Assembly: GCF_019799905.1 (NCBI RefSeq)
Contig: NZ_JABGCI010000001.1
Coordinates: forward strand, 1,302,001-1,366,000
Direction of reading: 5' to 3'
From: Trujillonella endophytica
Lineage (GTDB): Bacteria > Actinomycetota > Actinomycetes > Mycobacteriales > Geodermatophilaceae
DNA: 64,000 nt
Below the pieces are notes generated by a model. The model searched no databases, was not told where the DNA came from, and saw nothing but the letters and a program-made list of their open reading frames with translations. This document shows, piece by piece, positions 51,350 through 62,231 of the stretch. Each line of letters begins with the position of its first letter. The stretch's first letter is position 1. The position numbers and the translations under genes are program-made.

Positions 51350-52507
51350 ATGAGACGCGAGTCCGACACCGGCCCCCTGCCGATGGTCCGCCCGCCCGGG
51401 CCGTCCGCAGTCCGACCTCCTGCCCCGCCTGCGCCGACCGGGCCACCGACGGCCGAGCTCGCCGTGCCCGCCACCCGTGAGGTGCCGCTCCCGGGCGCGC
51501 CCGAGCACGCGCCGGCGACCGGCGAGGTCCCGGCCGCCGCTCCCGGAGCCGACGCGATCCCGGCCGCCGCCCCGGCGACGGACGCGGTCCCCGCCGGCGC
51601 CTCCGTGGCGGCCGTGGAGGCCCCTGAGGGCACCGGCGCGGGGCTGGAGGTGCCGCCCACGGAGGAGCTGCCGGTCACCGAGCAGCCCGCCGCCAAGCCG
51701 GGCCGGGCGGGGCGCAACCTGGTCGCCGCGATCGGTGTCGGCGTCGGGCTGGCCGCGCTCGTCCTGGTGTCGCTGCTGGTGTACCGGCCGGCCTTCCTGC
51801 TGGTCCTCGTCGCCGCCGTCCTCGTCTCGGTGGTCGAGCTCAGCCGGGCCCTGCGGGCCGGTCGGGCCGCCCCGCCGATGGTGCCCGTGCTGGTCGGGTC
51901 GGTGGCGATGGTCGCGCTCGCCTGGACGCGCGGCGCGACCGGGCTCGTCGTCGCCTTCCTGCTCACCGTCCTGGCGGTGCTGCTGTGGCGGCTCGGCGAC
52001 GGCCCCGCCGGCTACCTGCGGGACGCCTCGGCCGGGGTGCTCGTCGCGCTGTACGTGCCGCTGCTGGCCGGGTTCGCCGTCCTGATGCTCGTCCCCGACG
52101 ACGGCGCGACCCGGGTCATCCTGTTCATCGCCACCGTCGCCGGCAACGACATCGGCGGGTACACCGCCGGCGTGCTGTTCGGCCGGCACGCGATGGCGCC
52201 CACGGTGAGCCCGAAGAAGTCGTGGGAGGGCATGGCCGGGTCGGTGCTCGCGTGCATCGCCGTCGCCACCCCCTTCGTCACCCTGGGCCTGGACGGGCCG
52301 TGGTGGGGCGGCGTCGTCCTCGGTGCGGCGCTGGCCGCCAGCGCCACCCTCGGCGACCTCGGCGAGTCCCTCATCAAGCGCGACCTGGGCATCAAGGACA
52401 TGGGCGACCTGCTCCCCGGCCACGGCGGGCTCATGGATCGGATGGACTCGCTGCTGCCCTCGGCCGCGGTCGCCTGGCTGCTGCTCTCCTGGGTCGCGCC
52501 GGCCTAG
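51350..52507 (+). CDS. cdsA: Phosphatidate cytidylyltransferase
   Basis: CdsA makes CDP-diacylglycerol, the precursor of most phospholipids. The 385-residue protein has a Pro/Ala-rich disordered N-terminus of about 115 residues, then eight or so membrane segments, with the CDS signature near the end: SLIKRDLGIKDMGDLLPGHG then GLMDRMDSLL. The N-terminal extension is longer than in E. coli CdsA and is typical of actinobacteria. ATG start at 51350. It ends the pyrH-frr-cdsA run and converges on the DUF952-GNAT gene with a four-base overlap. Confidence 0.95.
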   Translation: MRRESDTGPLPMVRPPGPSAVRPPAPPAPTGPPTAELAVPATREVPLPGAPEHAPATGEVPAAAPGADAIPAAAPATDAVPAGASVAAVEAPEGTGAGLEVPPTEELPVTEQPAAKPGRAGRNLVAAIGVGVGLAALVLVSLLVYRPAFLLVLVAAVLVSVVELSRALRAGRAAPPMVPVLVGSVAMVALAWTRGATGLVVAFLLTVLAVLLWRLGDGPAGYLRDASAGVLVALYVPLLAGFAVLMLVPDDGATRVILFIATVAGNDIGGYTAGVLFGRHAMAPTVSPKKSWEGMAGSVLACIAVATPFVTLGLDGPWWGGVVLGAALAASATLGDLGESLIKRDLGIKDMGDLLPGHGGLMDRMDSLLPSAAVAWLLLSWVAPA

Positions 52508-53598
52508 CCGGCCTCGACCTCCCACACCGAGCCGACCTCGGTGAACCCCCGCCGGGCATACCAGGACCGGGGCCAGTCCGCGGCCGCCGCCTCGAGCACC
52601 ACCAGGTCGCACCCGGCGGCGACGGCGCCGTCCAGCGCGGCGGACAGGACGGCGTCGGCGTACCCGCGGCCCCGGGCCGCGGGATCGGTCAGCACCGACT
52701 CGACGACGGCCGTGGCGCCGTCGACCCGCAGCTGGCCGGCGGCGACCGGCCGGCCGTCCTCGCGGACGACGAGGTCGTGCACGGCGACGACCGCGTCGTT
52801 GCGGTGCTCCCGGCCCACGAGCTGCCCGACCACCTCGTCGAGGTCCGGCCGGCCGGCGAGGCCGCGGAGCCACGACCGGCGCCAGAGGTCGTGGACCTCC
52901 CGCTGCTCGACCTGCTCCCCGCGGGGTCCGACAGGCGGCGACTGCGCCGGGCGGGCCATCACGACCAGCTCGTCGGCGTCCCACCCGCGCGCGGCCAGCT
53001 CCCCGGCCACCTGCCCGGCGTCGCGCCAGCGCAGGGTGGCCGCCCGGTGCGAGAGGCCCGCGTCGGCGGCGATCGAGGTGGCGGTCCGCTCGACCGTCGC
53101 GGCGTCGACGGGGTCGGACAGCAGCAGGCGGTTGTCGTCGTGGGAGTGCCGGTAGGCCGGGTCGAGGACGGCGACCCCGCCGGGGACGTCGCGCACCTCG
53201 GCGGCGCGCCGGGTGCGCAGGGACAGCGAGTACGCCAGCGCCCGGGCCAGCGCGTCGTCCGGCTCCGGCAGCACCGGCTCGGCCGGGGGGAGGTACGGGA
53301 CGACGGCGACGACCGCCGCGGTCGGCAGCGGGCCGTGGAGGTGGGGGAAGCGCATCGACTCGGGGTCGCCGGGCACGCCGGGCTCGTACCGCACCGGGTC
53401 GGTCAGCCGGTCGGGGTCGACGACGAGCAGCACCAGGTCCCGGCGGCCGGGGAAGAGCCGGGCCGCGGGCAGGTGCACCTGCGCCGGGGTGGACAGGTGC
53501 ACGAACCCGGCGTCGGCCAGCGACGGCGGGCGCACCGCACCGGCGTCCAGCGCCGCCCGCCAGGCGGCCGGCTCGACCAGGTGCAGCAGCGGCGTCAC
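52504..53598 (-). CDS. DUF952-GNAT fusion protein
   Basis: This 364-residue protein joins two domains. Residues 1 to about 110 are a DUF952 domain (LLHLVEPAAWRAALDAGAVR, then DAGFVHLSTPAQVHLPAARL and FPHLHGPLP). The last 150 or so residues are a GNAT acetyltransferase (VVESVLTDPAARGRGYADAV, then SWYARRGFTEVGSVWEVEAG), and the middle may be a degenerate second GNAT half. DUF952 is a small domain related to an ADP-ribosylation fold, of unproven role. GTG start at 53598 overlaps the PPK2 stop, so it is downstream of that kinase gene in the same operon. Confidence 0.82.
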   Translation of the reverse strand: MTPLLHLVEPAAWRAALDAGAVRPPSLADAGFVHLSTPAQVHLPAARLFPGRRDLVLLVVDPDRLTDPVRYEPGVPGDPESMRFPHLHGPLPTAAVVAVVPYLPPAEPVLPEPDDALARALAYSLSLRTRRAAEVRDVPGGVAVLDPAYRHSHDDNRLLLSDPVDAATVERTATSIAADAGLSHRAATLRWRDAGQVAGELAARGWDADELVVMARPAQSPPVGPRGEQVEQREVHDLWRRSWLRGLAGRPDLDEVVGQLVGREHRNDAVVAVHDLVVREDGRPVAAGQLRVDGATAVVESVLTDPAARGRGYADAVLSAALDGAVAAGCDLVVLEAAAADWPRSWYARRGFTEVGSVWEVEAG

Positions 53599-54350
53599 AC
53601 GCCGTCCGGGTCGACGCCCCGGGCCCGCAGGGCCGCCTCGACGGCGTCGCACACCGTCCGCACGACGAAGACCCGGGCCGTCCGCTTGTCGTCGGCGGCG
53701 ACCACGTGCCAGGGGGCGCCCGGCCGGTCGGTGCGCTCCAGCATCTCCTCGACCGCGGCCTCGTAGGCGTCCCGCTTCTCGCGGTTGCGCCAGTCCTCGT
53801 CGGTGAGCTTCCAGGCGCGCAGCGGGTCGTCGCGGCGGGACTCGAACCGGAGCAGCTGCTCCTCGGGGGAGACGTGCATCCAGAACTTGACCAGGACCAT
53901 CCCCTCGGCGGCCAGCGTGGTCTCCAGGTCGACGATCTCCCCGTAGGCCCGCCGCCAGGCGTCCTCGGAGGCGAACCCCTCGACCCGTTCGACGAGGACG
54001 CGGCCGTACCAGGTGCGGTCGAGCACGGCCATGCCCCCCCAGCCCGGGAGCACCGGCCAGAACCGCCACAGGAAGTGGTGCCGCTTCTCGTCGTGCGTGG
54101 GCGCGGCGAACTGGGCGACCCGCACGTGCCGTGGGTCCAGCTCCTCGACCAGCCGCTTGATCGCCCCGCCCTTGCCCGAGGCGTCCCACCCCTCGAACAG
54201 CACGCACAGCGGCGGACCGAGCTCGCCGCCGAGCTGACCACCCAGCCGCAGCCGGAGGCGCACCAGCCGTTCCTGCGCCTCGGCCAGCTGCTGCGTGGCC
54301 TCCTTCTTGCCCAGGTGCACCGAGAGGTCGACGTCGGCGAGGCGGCTCAT
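53595..54350 (-). CDS. PPK2-family polyphosphate kinase
   Basis: This 251-residue PPK2 enzyme uses polyphosphate to phosphorylate nucleotides. Walker A is in [20 protein letters not shown] near 50-69, Walker B and lid pieces in [20 protein letters not shown], and [20 protein letters not shown] is the family's later motif. The length is that of a short single-domain PPK2, which may act on AMP, ADP or GDP; class cannot be fixed by eye. ATG start at 54350. It overlaps the DUF952-GNAT gene by four bases. Confidence 0.92.
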   Translation of the reverse strand: MSRLADVDLSVHLGKKEATQQLAEAQERLVRLRLRLGGQLGGELGPPLCVLFEGWDASGKGGAIKRLVEELDPRHVRVAQFAAPTHDEKRHHFLWRFWPVLPGWGGMAVLDRTWYGRVLVERVEGFASEDAWRRAYGEIVDLETTLAAEGMVLVKFWMHVSPEEQLLRFESRRDDPLRAWKLTDEDWRNREKRDAYEAAVEEMLERTDRPGAPWHVVAADDKRTARVFVVRTVCDAVEAALRARGVDPDGV

Positions 54351-54393
54351 GTGGGCAGCCTCGCCCGAACGGCTCCGCCTGTCACCCCGGCGG

Positions 54394-55041
54394 TCATCCC
54401 GGTGGGGGCCCGCCGTGCTGCCGGATCCAGGCGTGCATCGCGATGCCGGCCGCGACGCCGGCGTTGATCGACCGGGTCGAGCCGTACTGGGCGATCGACA
54501 GGACGCCGTCGGCCAGGTCGCGCGCGGCGTCGGACAGGCCGGTGCCCTCCTGGCCGAACAGCAGCACGCAGGCCCGTGGCAGCGGCTCGGACTCCAGCGG
54601 CCGGGCACCGGGGAGGTTGTCGACGGCGAGCAGCGGCAGCCCCTCCCCGCGGGCCCAGTCGGAGAGCGCCGCGACGTCGGGGGAGTGGTGCACGTGCTGG
54701 TAGCGGTCGGTGACCATCGCACCGCGCCGGTTCCAGCGCCGCCGTCCCACCACGTGCACCCCGGCGGCGAGGAACGCGTTGGCGGTGCGCACCACCGTCC
54801 CGATGTTCAGGTCGTGCTTCCAGTTCTCGATGGCCACGTGGAAGGGGTGCCGGCGGGTGTCCAGGTCGGCGACGACCGCCTCGACCGTCCAGTAGCGGTA
54901 GCGGTCGGCGACGTTGCGCCGGTCGCCGTCGGCCAGCAGCCCGGGGTCGTACCGGGGGTCCTCCGGCCACGGCCCCTCCCACGGGCCGACCCCGACGGCG
55001 TCCGGACCCGGGAGGGTGAGCTCGCTCTCGGCGTCCGTCAC
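54394..55041 (-). CDS. SpoU/TrmH-family RNA methyltransferase
   Basis: This 215-residue enzyme is of the SpoU (TrmH) family of 2'-O-ribose methyltransferases, with a SPOUT knot. [60 protein letters not shown], and [20 protein letters not shown] contain the three SPOUT motifs. The target may be rRNA or tRNA. GTG start at 55041. It is divergent from rlmN, with just 21 bases between starts. Confidence 0.9.
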   Translation of the reverse strand: MTDAESELTLPGPDAVGVGPWEGPWPEDPRYDPGLLADGDRRNVADRYRYWTVEAVVADLDTRRHPFHVAIENWKHDLNIGTVVRTANAFLAAGVHVVGRRRWNRRGAMVTDRYQHVHHSPDVAALSDWARGEGLPLLAVDNLPGARPLESEPLPRACVLLFGQEGTGLSDAARDLADGVLSIAQYGSTRSINAGVAAGIAMHAWIRQHGGPPPG

Positions 55042-55062
55042 CCGCCGCACGCTAGTGGGACC

Positions 55063-56253
55063 ATGGACGACGCCATGACAGCCCTGCCCCTGGTCTTCGA
55101 CGCCCCTCGCCGGGGCAAGCCGCCGCGTCACCTCGCCGACCTCACCCGCGAGGAGGCGCGTGCCGCCGTGGCCGACCTCGGCCAGCCGGCGTTCCGCGCC
55201 GACCAGCTGTCCCGGCACTTCTACCGCGGCACGACCGACCCGGCCCAGATGACCGACGTCCCCGCCGCCGCCCGCGAGCCGCTGGCGTCGGCCCTGCTGC
55301 CCGGGCTGCTCACCCCCGTCCGGCACCAGTCGGCCGACGGCGGGCGCACCCGCAAGACGCTGTGGCGGCTGCACGACGGCGCACTCGTCGAGAGCGTCCT
55401 CATGCGCTACCCCGACCGCGCCACCGTCTGCATCTCCAGCCAGGCCGGCTGCGGCATGGCGTGCCCCTTCTGCGCCACCGGCCAGAGCGGCCTGACCCGC
55501 AACCTGTCGGCCGCCGAGATCATCGGCCAGGCCGTGGCGGCCGCGCGGGCGATGGCCGACGGCCATCTGCCCGGCGGCCCCGGGCGGCTGTCCAACGTGG
55601 TCTTCATGGGCATGGGGGAGCCGCTGGCCAACTACGCCCGCGTGCGCAAGACCCTCGAGGCGCTGTACACCCCGGCGCCGCACGGCCTCGGGCTGTCCCA
55701 GCGGTCGATCACCGTCTCCACGGTCGGCGTGGTCCCGGGCATCCGGAAGCTCACCGAGGAGGGGCTGTCGGTCACCCTCGCCGTCAGCCTGCACGCCCCC
55801 GACGACGAGCTCCGCGACACCCTGGTGCCGGTCAACACCCGCTGGAAGGTCGCCGAGGTGGTCGCGGCGGCCGACGCGTACGCCGAGCGCACCGGTCGCC
55901 GGTACTCCGTCGAGTACGCGCTGATCCGCGACGTCAACGACCAGCCCGAGCGCGCCGACCTGCTGGGCCGGCTGCTCGCCCGGCGACGGGCGCACGTCAA
56001 CCTGATCCCGCTGAACCCCACGCCCGGCAGCCCCTGGGACGCCAGCCCCCTGCCGGCCCAGCGCGAGTTCGTCGCCCGGCTGCGCGCCGCCGGCGTCCCG
56101 ACGACGGTGCGCGACACCCGCGGCCAGGACATCGACGGTGCCTGCGGTCAGCTCGCCGCGGCCGACCTCGCCGACGGCGTCCCCAGCGTGGCCGTCGTCC
56201 CCGCGGCGCCCGTCGAGCCGCCGGTCGAGCTCGGCGCGGAGGGCGACGAGTGA
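55063..56253 (+). CDS. rlmN: Dual-specificity RNA methyltransferase RlmN
   Basis: RlmN puts a methyl on C2 of A2503 in 23S rRNA and A37 in some tRNAs. The 396-residue radical SAM enzyme has [20 protein letters not shown] near 126-145, with the CxxxCxxC cluster, [16 protein letters not shown], and the catalytic Cys in [13 protein letters not shown] near 355-367. ATG at 55063 is six bases behind GCTAGT, a probable -10 box, so the mRNA is probably leaderless; a second ATG follows four codons on. The C-terminus has a Pro/Val/Glu tail. The stop overlaps the VIT gene. Confidence 0.95.
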   Translation: MDDAMTALPLVFDAPRRGKPPRHLADLTREEARAAVADLGQPAFRADQLSRHFYRGTTDPAQMTDVPAAAREPLASALLPGLLTPVRHQSADGGRTRKTLWRLHDGALVESVLMRYPDRATVCISSQAGCGMACPFCATGQSGLTRNLSAAEIIGQAVAAARAMADGHLPGGPGRLSNVVFMGMGEPLANYARVRKTLEALYTPAPHGLGLSQRSITVSTVGVVPGIRKLTEEGLSVTLAVSLHAPDDELRDTLVPVNTRWKVAEVVAAADAYAERTGRRYSVEYALIRDVNDQPERADLLGRLLARRRAHVNLIPLNPTPGSPWDASPLPAQREFVARLRAAGVPTTVRDTRGQDIDGACGQLAAADLADGVPSVAVVPAAPVEPPVELGAEGDE

Positions 56254-56969
56254 GTGCCTCGCCGGCGGAGACCGCCGAGTCGCACGGGCACAGCCACGCG
56301 GACGTCTCCGGTGGGTGGCTGCGGCCGGCGGTGTTCGGCGCGATGGACGGCCTGGTCACCAACACCGCGCTCGTGGCGGGGGTCGGCGGCGGGGGAGCGT
56401 CGTCGCGGGCGATCGTGCTGGCCGGTGTCGCCAGCCTCGTCGCCGGCGCCCTCTCGATGGCCCTCGGCGAGTACACCTCGGTGAAGACGCAGAACGAGCA
56501 GCTCCACCTCGAGGTCGCCAAGGAGCGCCGGGAGCTGCAGCGCAACCCCCGCGGCGAGCTCGCCGAGCTGGTCCACCAGCTCCAGGTCCGCGGTGTCGAG
56601 GAGGACCTGGCCCGCGAGGTCGCCGTCCAGCTCTCCCGGGACCCGGAGACGGCGCTGCGGCTGCACGTGGTCGCCGAGATGGGCGTGACCGTGGACGACG
56701 AGCCGTCACCGCGGACGGCGGCGCTCTCCTCGCTGGTCACCTTCGCCGTCGGCGCCGCGGTGCCCCTGCTGCCCTACCTGTTCGGGGTCTCCCTGCTGTG
56801 GGTGGCGCTGCTGTGCGGCGGGATCGGCCTGGCCGTCGCCGGTGCGCTGTCCTCGCGCTTCACCCCGCGGCCGTGGTGGTACGCCGGTGGCCGGCAGCTG
56901 CTGTTCGGCGCCCTGGCCAGCCTCGCCACCTACCTGATCGGCCTCGCGATCGGCGTCACCGCGGCCTGA
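56250..56969 (+). CDS. VIT-family (Ccc1-like) membrane transporter
   Basis: This 239-residue protein of the VIT/CCC1 family carries iron or manganese. It starts [20 protein letters not shown] with a His-rich strip that may bind metal. Membrane segments are [60 protein letters not shown], and two more. The cytoplasmic stretch ([20 protein letters not shown]) holds the family's Glu-rich helix. GTG start overlaps the rlmN stop. It ends at a strong terminator. Confidence 0.9.
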   Translation: MSASPAETAESHGHSHADVSGGWLRPAVFGAMDGLVTNTALVAGVGGGGASSRAIVLAGVASLVAGALSMALGEYTSVKTQNEQLHLEVAKERRELQRNPRGELAELVHQLQVRGVEEDLAREVAVQLSRDPETALRLHVVAEMGVTVDDEPSPRTAALSSLVTFAVGAAVPLLPYLFGVSLLWVALLCGGIGLAVAGALSSRFTPRPWWYAGGRQLLFGALASLATYLIGLAIGVTAA

Positions 56970-56992
56970 CCGGCCGTGCCGGCCCGGAGACG

Positions 56993-57032
56993 CCAGGAGG
57001 CCCGCCCCCTGCTGGGGACGGGCCTCCTGGCG
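56993..57032. terminator. Bidirectional terminator between VIT transporter and DUF2631
   Basis: The stem GCCAGGAGGCCCG with CGGGCCTCCTGGC is extended by CCCC/GGGG past one mismatch, around TGCT. It lies between two converging genes. Confidence 0.85.
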
Positions 57033-57044
57033 GACGGGCTCAGC

Positions 57045-57371
57045 TCACTTGGCGCGCCAGGCGTTCTTCCGGCGGCGCATGTCGGCGATGAGGATCAGGA
57101 CCATCACCGCGGCGATGCCGATGACGAAGAGGTCCTCGACCCGGCCCTCGTGGTTGCCGATGAGGAAGGTGAGGGTGATCAGCACCGCGAGCCAGGCGCC
57201 GACGCGGCCGGCCCGGCCGGTCTCGCCGTGCCAGCCCCACTCCTCCGGGCGCTCGTGCTCGACGGGGTGCGAGTCGGCCCGGACGATGCCCTCCTCGCGG
57301 TTGGGCTGGTTCACCCGCGAGCTGTCGGGGTCGTGGCTCGACATCCGGTCCCGGTGGGTCTGCTCGCTCAC
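57045..57371 (-). CDS. DUF2631 small membrane protein
   Basis: This is a DUF2631-type protein of about 108 residues. The polar N-terminus is rich in charge ([20 protein letters not shown] is its conserved end) and is followed by two membrane segments ([17 protein letters not shown] and [20 protein letters not shown]). Similar proteins lie beside dxr in many actinobacteria; function unknown. Possible starts are ATG 57380, GTG 57371 and ATG 57344; I picked the GTG ([12 protein letters not shown]) as a middle choice without a strong ribosome site. It is divergent from dxr. Confidence 0.8.
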   Translation of the reverse strand: MSEQTHRDRMSSHDPDSSRVNQPNREEGIVRADSHPVEHERPEEWGWHGETGRAGRVGAWLAVLITLTFLIGNHEGRVEDLFVIGIAAVMVLILIADMRRRKNAWRAK

Positions 57372-57443
57372 GCAGCCCATCTTGCCAGCCCGCCCGCGCG
57401 GCCACCGCACGAGGGCGGGCGCGTCGCAGGGGAGGATGGCCCC

Positions 57444-58646
57444 ATGACTGCCGTCCGCGAGGTCACCGTGCTCGGCTCCACCGGGTCGATCGGCCGGCAG
57501 GCGATCGCGGTGGCCGAGCAGAACCCCGACCGGCTGCGGATCACCGGCCTCGCCGCGGGCGGCGGCAACGTCGCCGAGCTGGCCGACCAGGCGCTGACGC
57601 TGGGCGTGCGCACGGTCGCCGTCGCCCGGGCCACCGCGGCGCAGGACCTGCAGCTGGCCTTCTACGCCGCGGCGTCCAAGCGCGGCTGGTCCAAGGGCGA
57701 GTACGCGCTGCCGGAGATCCTCGCCGGGCCGCGGGCGGCCGAGGAGCTGGCGGCGCGGCCCGCCGACGTCGTCCTCAACGGCATCACCGGGTCCATCGGC
57801 CTCGGGCCCACGCTGTCCGCGCTGGCCGCCGGGCGCACCGTCGCCCTGGCCAACAAGGAGTCGCTGGTCGCCGGCGGTGACCTGGTCACCGCCGCTGCGG
57901 CGCCGGGGCAGCTCGTGCCGGTGGACTCCGAGCACTCGGCGCTGGCCCAGTGCCTGCGCGGCGGCGCGCGGGGGGAGGTGGCCCGGCTGGTGCTCACCGC
58001 CAGCGGCGGGCCCTTCCGTGGCCGCACCGCGGCCGAGCTGGCCGACGTCACCGTCGAGCAGGCGCTGGCCCACCCGACCTGGGACATGGGGCCGGTCGTC
58101 ACGATCAACTCGGCCACGCTCGTGAACAAGGGGCTGGAGCTGATCGAGGCCCACCTGCTGTTCGGCGTCCCCTACGCCGACGTCGACGTGGTGGTGCACC
58201 CGCAGTCGATCGTGCACTCGATGGTCACCTTCGCCGACGGCGCGACCATCGCCCAGGCCAGCCCGCCGGACATGCGGCTGCCCATCGCCCTGGCCCTGGC
58301 GTGGCCCGACCGGCTGCCGCACGTGCAGCCCGCCCTGGACTGGTCGACCGCCTCGACGTGGGAGTTCGCGCCGCTGGACGACGAGGCCTTCCCCGCCGTC
58401 GGGCTCGCCCGCTCGGCCGGGGAGGCCGGCGGGGTGGCACCCGCGATCTTCAACGCGTCCAACGAGGAGGCGGTCGCCGCCTTCCTCGCGGGTCGGCTGC
58501 CGTTCCGGGGCATCGTGGACCTCGTCGCGCGTACCCTCGACGACGCGCCGGACCTCGGCGCCCCCACCTGCGTGGACGACGTCCTGGCCGCTGAGCGGTG
58601 GGCCCGGCAGCACGCCCGCGCCGCGATCGCCGGAGGCATGCACTGA
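57444..58646 (+). CDS. dxr: 1-deoxy-D-xylulose 5-phosphate reductoisomerase
   Basis: Dxr makes methylerythritol phosphate, the first committed step of the MEP isoprenoid path, and works with ispG in this window. The 400-residue enzyme shows the NADPH loop [13 protein letters not shown] near 8-20, [42 protein letters not shown], and [23 protein letters not shown] at 57444 has GGGGAGGATGG upstream. The stop overlaps the probable CTG start of the site-2 protease. Confidence 0.97.
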   Translation: MTAVREVTVLGSTGSIGRQAIAVAEQNPDRLRITGLAAGGGNVAELADQALTLGVRTVAVARATAAQDLQLAFYAAASKRGWSKGEYALPEILAGPRAAEELAARPADVVLNGITGSIGLGPTLSALAAGRTVALANKESLVAGGDLVTAAAAPGQLVPVDSEHSALAQCLRGGARGEVARLVLTASGGPFRGRTAAELADVTVEQALAHPTWDMGPVVTINSATLVNKGLELIEAHLLFGVPYADVDVVVHPQSIVHSMVTFADGATIAQASPPDMRLPIALALAWPDRLPHVQPALDWSTASTWEFAPLDDEAFPAVGLARSAGEAGGVAPAIFNASNEEAVAAFLAGRLPFRGIVDLVARTLDDAPDLGAPTCVDDVLAAERWARQHARAAIAGGMH

Positions 58647-60034
58647 CCGGGTTCCTGCTGACGGTCCTCGGGATCGTCGCGTTCGCGATCGGGCTGCTGT
58701 TCTCCATCGGCTTCCACGAGTACGGCCACTTCATGTGGGCCCGGAAGTTCGGCATGCGGGTGCCGCAGTTCTTCGTCGGCTTCGGCCCGACCGTGTTCTC
58801 CCGCACCCGGGGGGAGACCGAGTTCGGCATCAAGGCCATCCCGATGGGCGGCTACATCCGCATCGTCGGGATGATCCCGCCCGCCGAGGAGGGCGAGAGC
58901 AAGCGCGCCACCCGGATGCGCTCCTTCATCGCCGAGGTGCGGGGCCAGGCGCTCAACGACGTCCGTCCCGGCGACGAGGGCCGCGTCTTCTACGCCAAGC
59001 CCTGGTGGCAGCGCGTGATCGTCATGTCGGCCGGGCCGCTGCACAACCTGCTGCTGGCGATCGTGTTCTTCGCCATCACGCTGACCGCCGTCGGCACGAG
59101 CGTCATCACGACGCAGGTGCGGTCGGTGCCGGCCTGCGTCGTCCCGGCGAACGCCCAGAGCATCGACCGCGCGGCCGCCGACGACAGCGACGTCTGCGAC
59201 ATCCCGATCGTCCCCAGCGGCGCGGGCGCCGGTGAGGTCTGCGAGCTCGGGACCGCGAACTGCGCGCTCCCGGTCGCCAGCCCCGCCGCCCGCGCGGGCC
59301 TGCAGCCCGGCGACACGATCGTCGCCGTCGGCGGCGGGTCGGTGGACCCCGAGAACCACGACAGCTGGACGACGGTCCAGCAGGCCATCCGCAACTCCCC
59401 GGGCGAGCAGCTGTCGCTCACCATCGAGCGCGACGGGGAGCGCCGGGAGCTGACGGTCACCCCGATCCAGAACACCGTGCTCAACGACGACGGCGACGGC
59501 ACGATGACCGCGGGGTACCTCGGCATCAGCCCGGTCCCCGGCTTCGCCCGCCAGCCGGTGACCGAGCTGCCGTCGTACTTCGGCAGCGTCGTCGCCGCCT
59601 CGGTCGAGCGGCTGATCGAGATCCCCGAGCGGGTCCCGCAGCTGTTCCGCGCCGCCTTCCTCGGCGAGGAGCGCGACGAGAACGGCCCGATCGGCGTCGT
59701 CGGCGTGGGCCGCATCTCCGGCGAGGTGTTCGCCATCCAGGACTTCAGCGCCGCGCAGAAGATCAGCTTCTTCCTCAGCCTGCTGGCCAGCGTCAACCTG
59801 GTCCTCTTCCTGTTCAACCTGCTGCCGATGTACCCGCTCGACGGCGGGCACGTGGCCGGGGCGCTGTACGAGAAGGCGCGCTCGACGGTGGCCCGCCTGC
59901 GCGGCCGGCCCGACCCGGGGCCGTTCGACATCGCCCGGCTGATGCCGGTCGCCTACGTCGTCGCCGGGTTGTTCATCGCGCTGTCCGGCCTGCTGCTGGT
60001 GGCCGACATCGTCAACCCGATCACCCTGCAGTAG
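58643..60034 (+). CDS. rip1: Site-2 (RseP/Rip1-type) intramembrane metalloprotease, probable CTG start
   Basis: This 463-residue protease cuts membrane anti-sigma factors in regulated intramembrane proteolysis. The zinc site FHEYGHF lies near residues 23-29, the [20 protein letters not shown] and [10 protein letters not shown] pieces follow, a PDZ domain lies near 210-280 ([14 protein letters not shown]), and [15 protein letters not shown] near 392-406 has the Asp ligand. The only good start is CTG at 58643 ([10 protein letters not shown]), overlapping the dxr stop, with GGAGG six bases upstream. A GTG at 58598 would add 15 Arg-rich residues and has no ribosome site. The order dxr-rip-ispG is conserved. 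Confidence 0.93.
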   Translation: MTGFLLTVLGIVAFAIGLLFSIGFHEYGHFMWARKFGMRVPQFFVGFGPTVFSRTRGETEFGIKAIPMGGYIRIVGMIPPAEEGESKRATRMRSFIAEVRGQALNDVRPGDEGRVFYAKPWWQRVIVMSAGPLHNLLLAIVFFAITLTAVGTSVITTQVRSVPACVVPANAQSIDRAAADDSDVCDIPIVPSGAGAGEVCELGTANCALPVASPAARAGLQPGDTIVAVGGGSVDPENHDSWTTVQQAIRNSPGEQLSLTIERDGERRELTVTPIQNTVLNDDGDGTMTAGYLGISPVPGFARQPVTELPSYFGSVVAASVERLIEIPERVPQLFRAAFLGEERDENGPIGVVGVGRISGEVFAIQDFSAAQKISFFLSLLASVNLVLFLFNLLPMYPLDGGHVAGALYEKARSTVARLRGRPDPGPFDIARLMPVAYVVAGLFIALSGLLLVADIVNPITLQ

Positions 60035-60099
60035 CGGCGGCCGGCAGCGAGGTCAGCGGAGTCACGGCGCAGGCGGCGGCACCGGCCTGCGCGGAGGGC

Positions 60100-60105
60100 G
60101 ATACT
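60100..60105 (+). promoter_or_regulatory. Probable -10 box of ispG (GATACT)
   Basis: GATACT ends seven bases before the ATG at 60113 with no ribosome-binding site, so the mRNA is probably leaderless. Confidence 0.45.
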
Positions 60106-60112
60106 GGGCGTC

Positions 60113-61273
<1,161 letters not shown>

Positions 61274-61286
61274 GGGCCGGCCCGGG

Positions 61287-62138
61287 GTGTTGCGCTCCCC
61301 GACGGCCCGCGTGCTCGACGAGGCCGACGAGGCGGCCGTCCGCCGGCTGCTGGACACCGATCCGGTCGCCGGCTGCGTGATCGCCGGCCGGGTCGAGCGC
61401 TCCGGCACCGCGGCCGCGGCGCTCGGCGCGCCGCTCTGGGGCTTCGGCACCGGACGGGACCTGGACGCCGTCTGCCTGGCCGGGGCCAACCTCATCCCCT
61501 TCGCGCTGCCCGGCGCCGAGCGCGCCGCGGCGGTCGCGTTCGCCGAGCGCGCGCGCCGGAACGGGCGACGCTGCTCCACGATCGTCGGCCCCGCCGGTTC
61601 GGTGGACCCGCTGTGGGAGCTGCTCGCCCCGTACTGGGGACCGGCGCGCGACCACCGCCCCCGACAGCCCCTCATGGCCATCGAGGGCCCTCCGGCGGTC
61701 GCGCCGGAGCCCCGGGTGCGCCCGGTGCGCCCCGAGGAGGTGGACGTCCTCTTCCCGGCGGCGGTCGCCATGTTCACCGAGGAGGTCGGGGTCAGCCCGC
61801 TGCGCGGCGACGGCGGCGCCGGCTACCGCGCCCGGGTGACCGACCTGGTGCGGGCCGGGCAGTCCCTGGCGTGGATCGAGGACGGCCAGGTGCTGTTCAA
61901 GGCCGAGATCGGTGCGGTGTCGCGTGCGGTGTGCCAGGTGCAGGGGGTGTGGGTCTCACCCGCCGTGCGCGGCCGCGGCATCGGCACCGCGGGCAGCGCC
62001 GCCGTGGTGGAGTACGCCCGCTCGGCGATCGCGCCGGTGGTGAGCCTCTACGTCAACGACTTCAACGCCCCGGCCAGGGCGTCGTACACGAGGGTCGGGT
62101 TCCGCGAGGTCGGCCGGTACGCCAGCGTCCTGTTCTGA
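61287..62138 (+). CDS. GNAT-family N-acetyltransferase (DUF4081-type N-terminus)
   Basis: This 283-residue protein has an N-terminal DUF4081-like half (MLRSPTARVLDEADEAAVRR, VERSGTAAAALGAPLWGFGT) and a C-terminal GNAT domain. The acetyl-CoA loop is GVWVSPAVRGRGIGTAGSAA near 220-239, and LYVNDFNAPARASYTRVGFR is the last family strand. The homologue in this place in M. tuberculosis is Rv2867c. Substrate unknown. GTG start at 61287, TTG next codon. It ends at palindromic element copy 6. Confidence 0.88.
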   Translation: MLRSPTARVLDEADEAAVRRLLDTDPVAGCVIAGRVERSGTAAAALGAPLWGFGTGRDLDAVCLAGANLIPFALPGAERAAAVAFAERARRNGRRCSTIVGPAGSVDPLWELLAPYWGPARDHRPRQPLMAIEGPPAVAPEPRVRPVRPEEVDVLFPAAVAMFTEEVGVSPLRGDGGAGYRARVTDLVRAGQSLAWIEDGQVLFKAEIGAVSRAVCQVQGVWVSPAVRGRGIGTAGSAAVVEYARSAIAPVVSLYVNDFNAPARASYTRVGFREVGRYASVLF

Positions 62139-62196
62139 AGGAGGACCCCTCGCCCCCACCGCTCGCAGGCTCGCGGCGGCCCCCTGCGAGGGGGCC
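62137..62196 (+). repeat. Dispersed stop-adjacent palindromic element, copy 6
   Basis: Starts GAAGGAGGACCCCTCGC, inside the stop codon of the acetyltransferase gene, and ends GCGAGGGGGCC. The centre is CACCGCTCGCAGGCTCGCGG. This is the copy closest in sequence to copy 1, with three extra bases after GAAGGA. Confidence 0.85.
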
Positions 62197-62231
62197 TCGC
62201 ACGGCGGCTCGCGTCTGAGAGGCTGCGTGCC

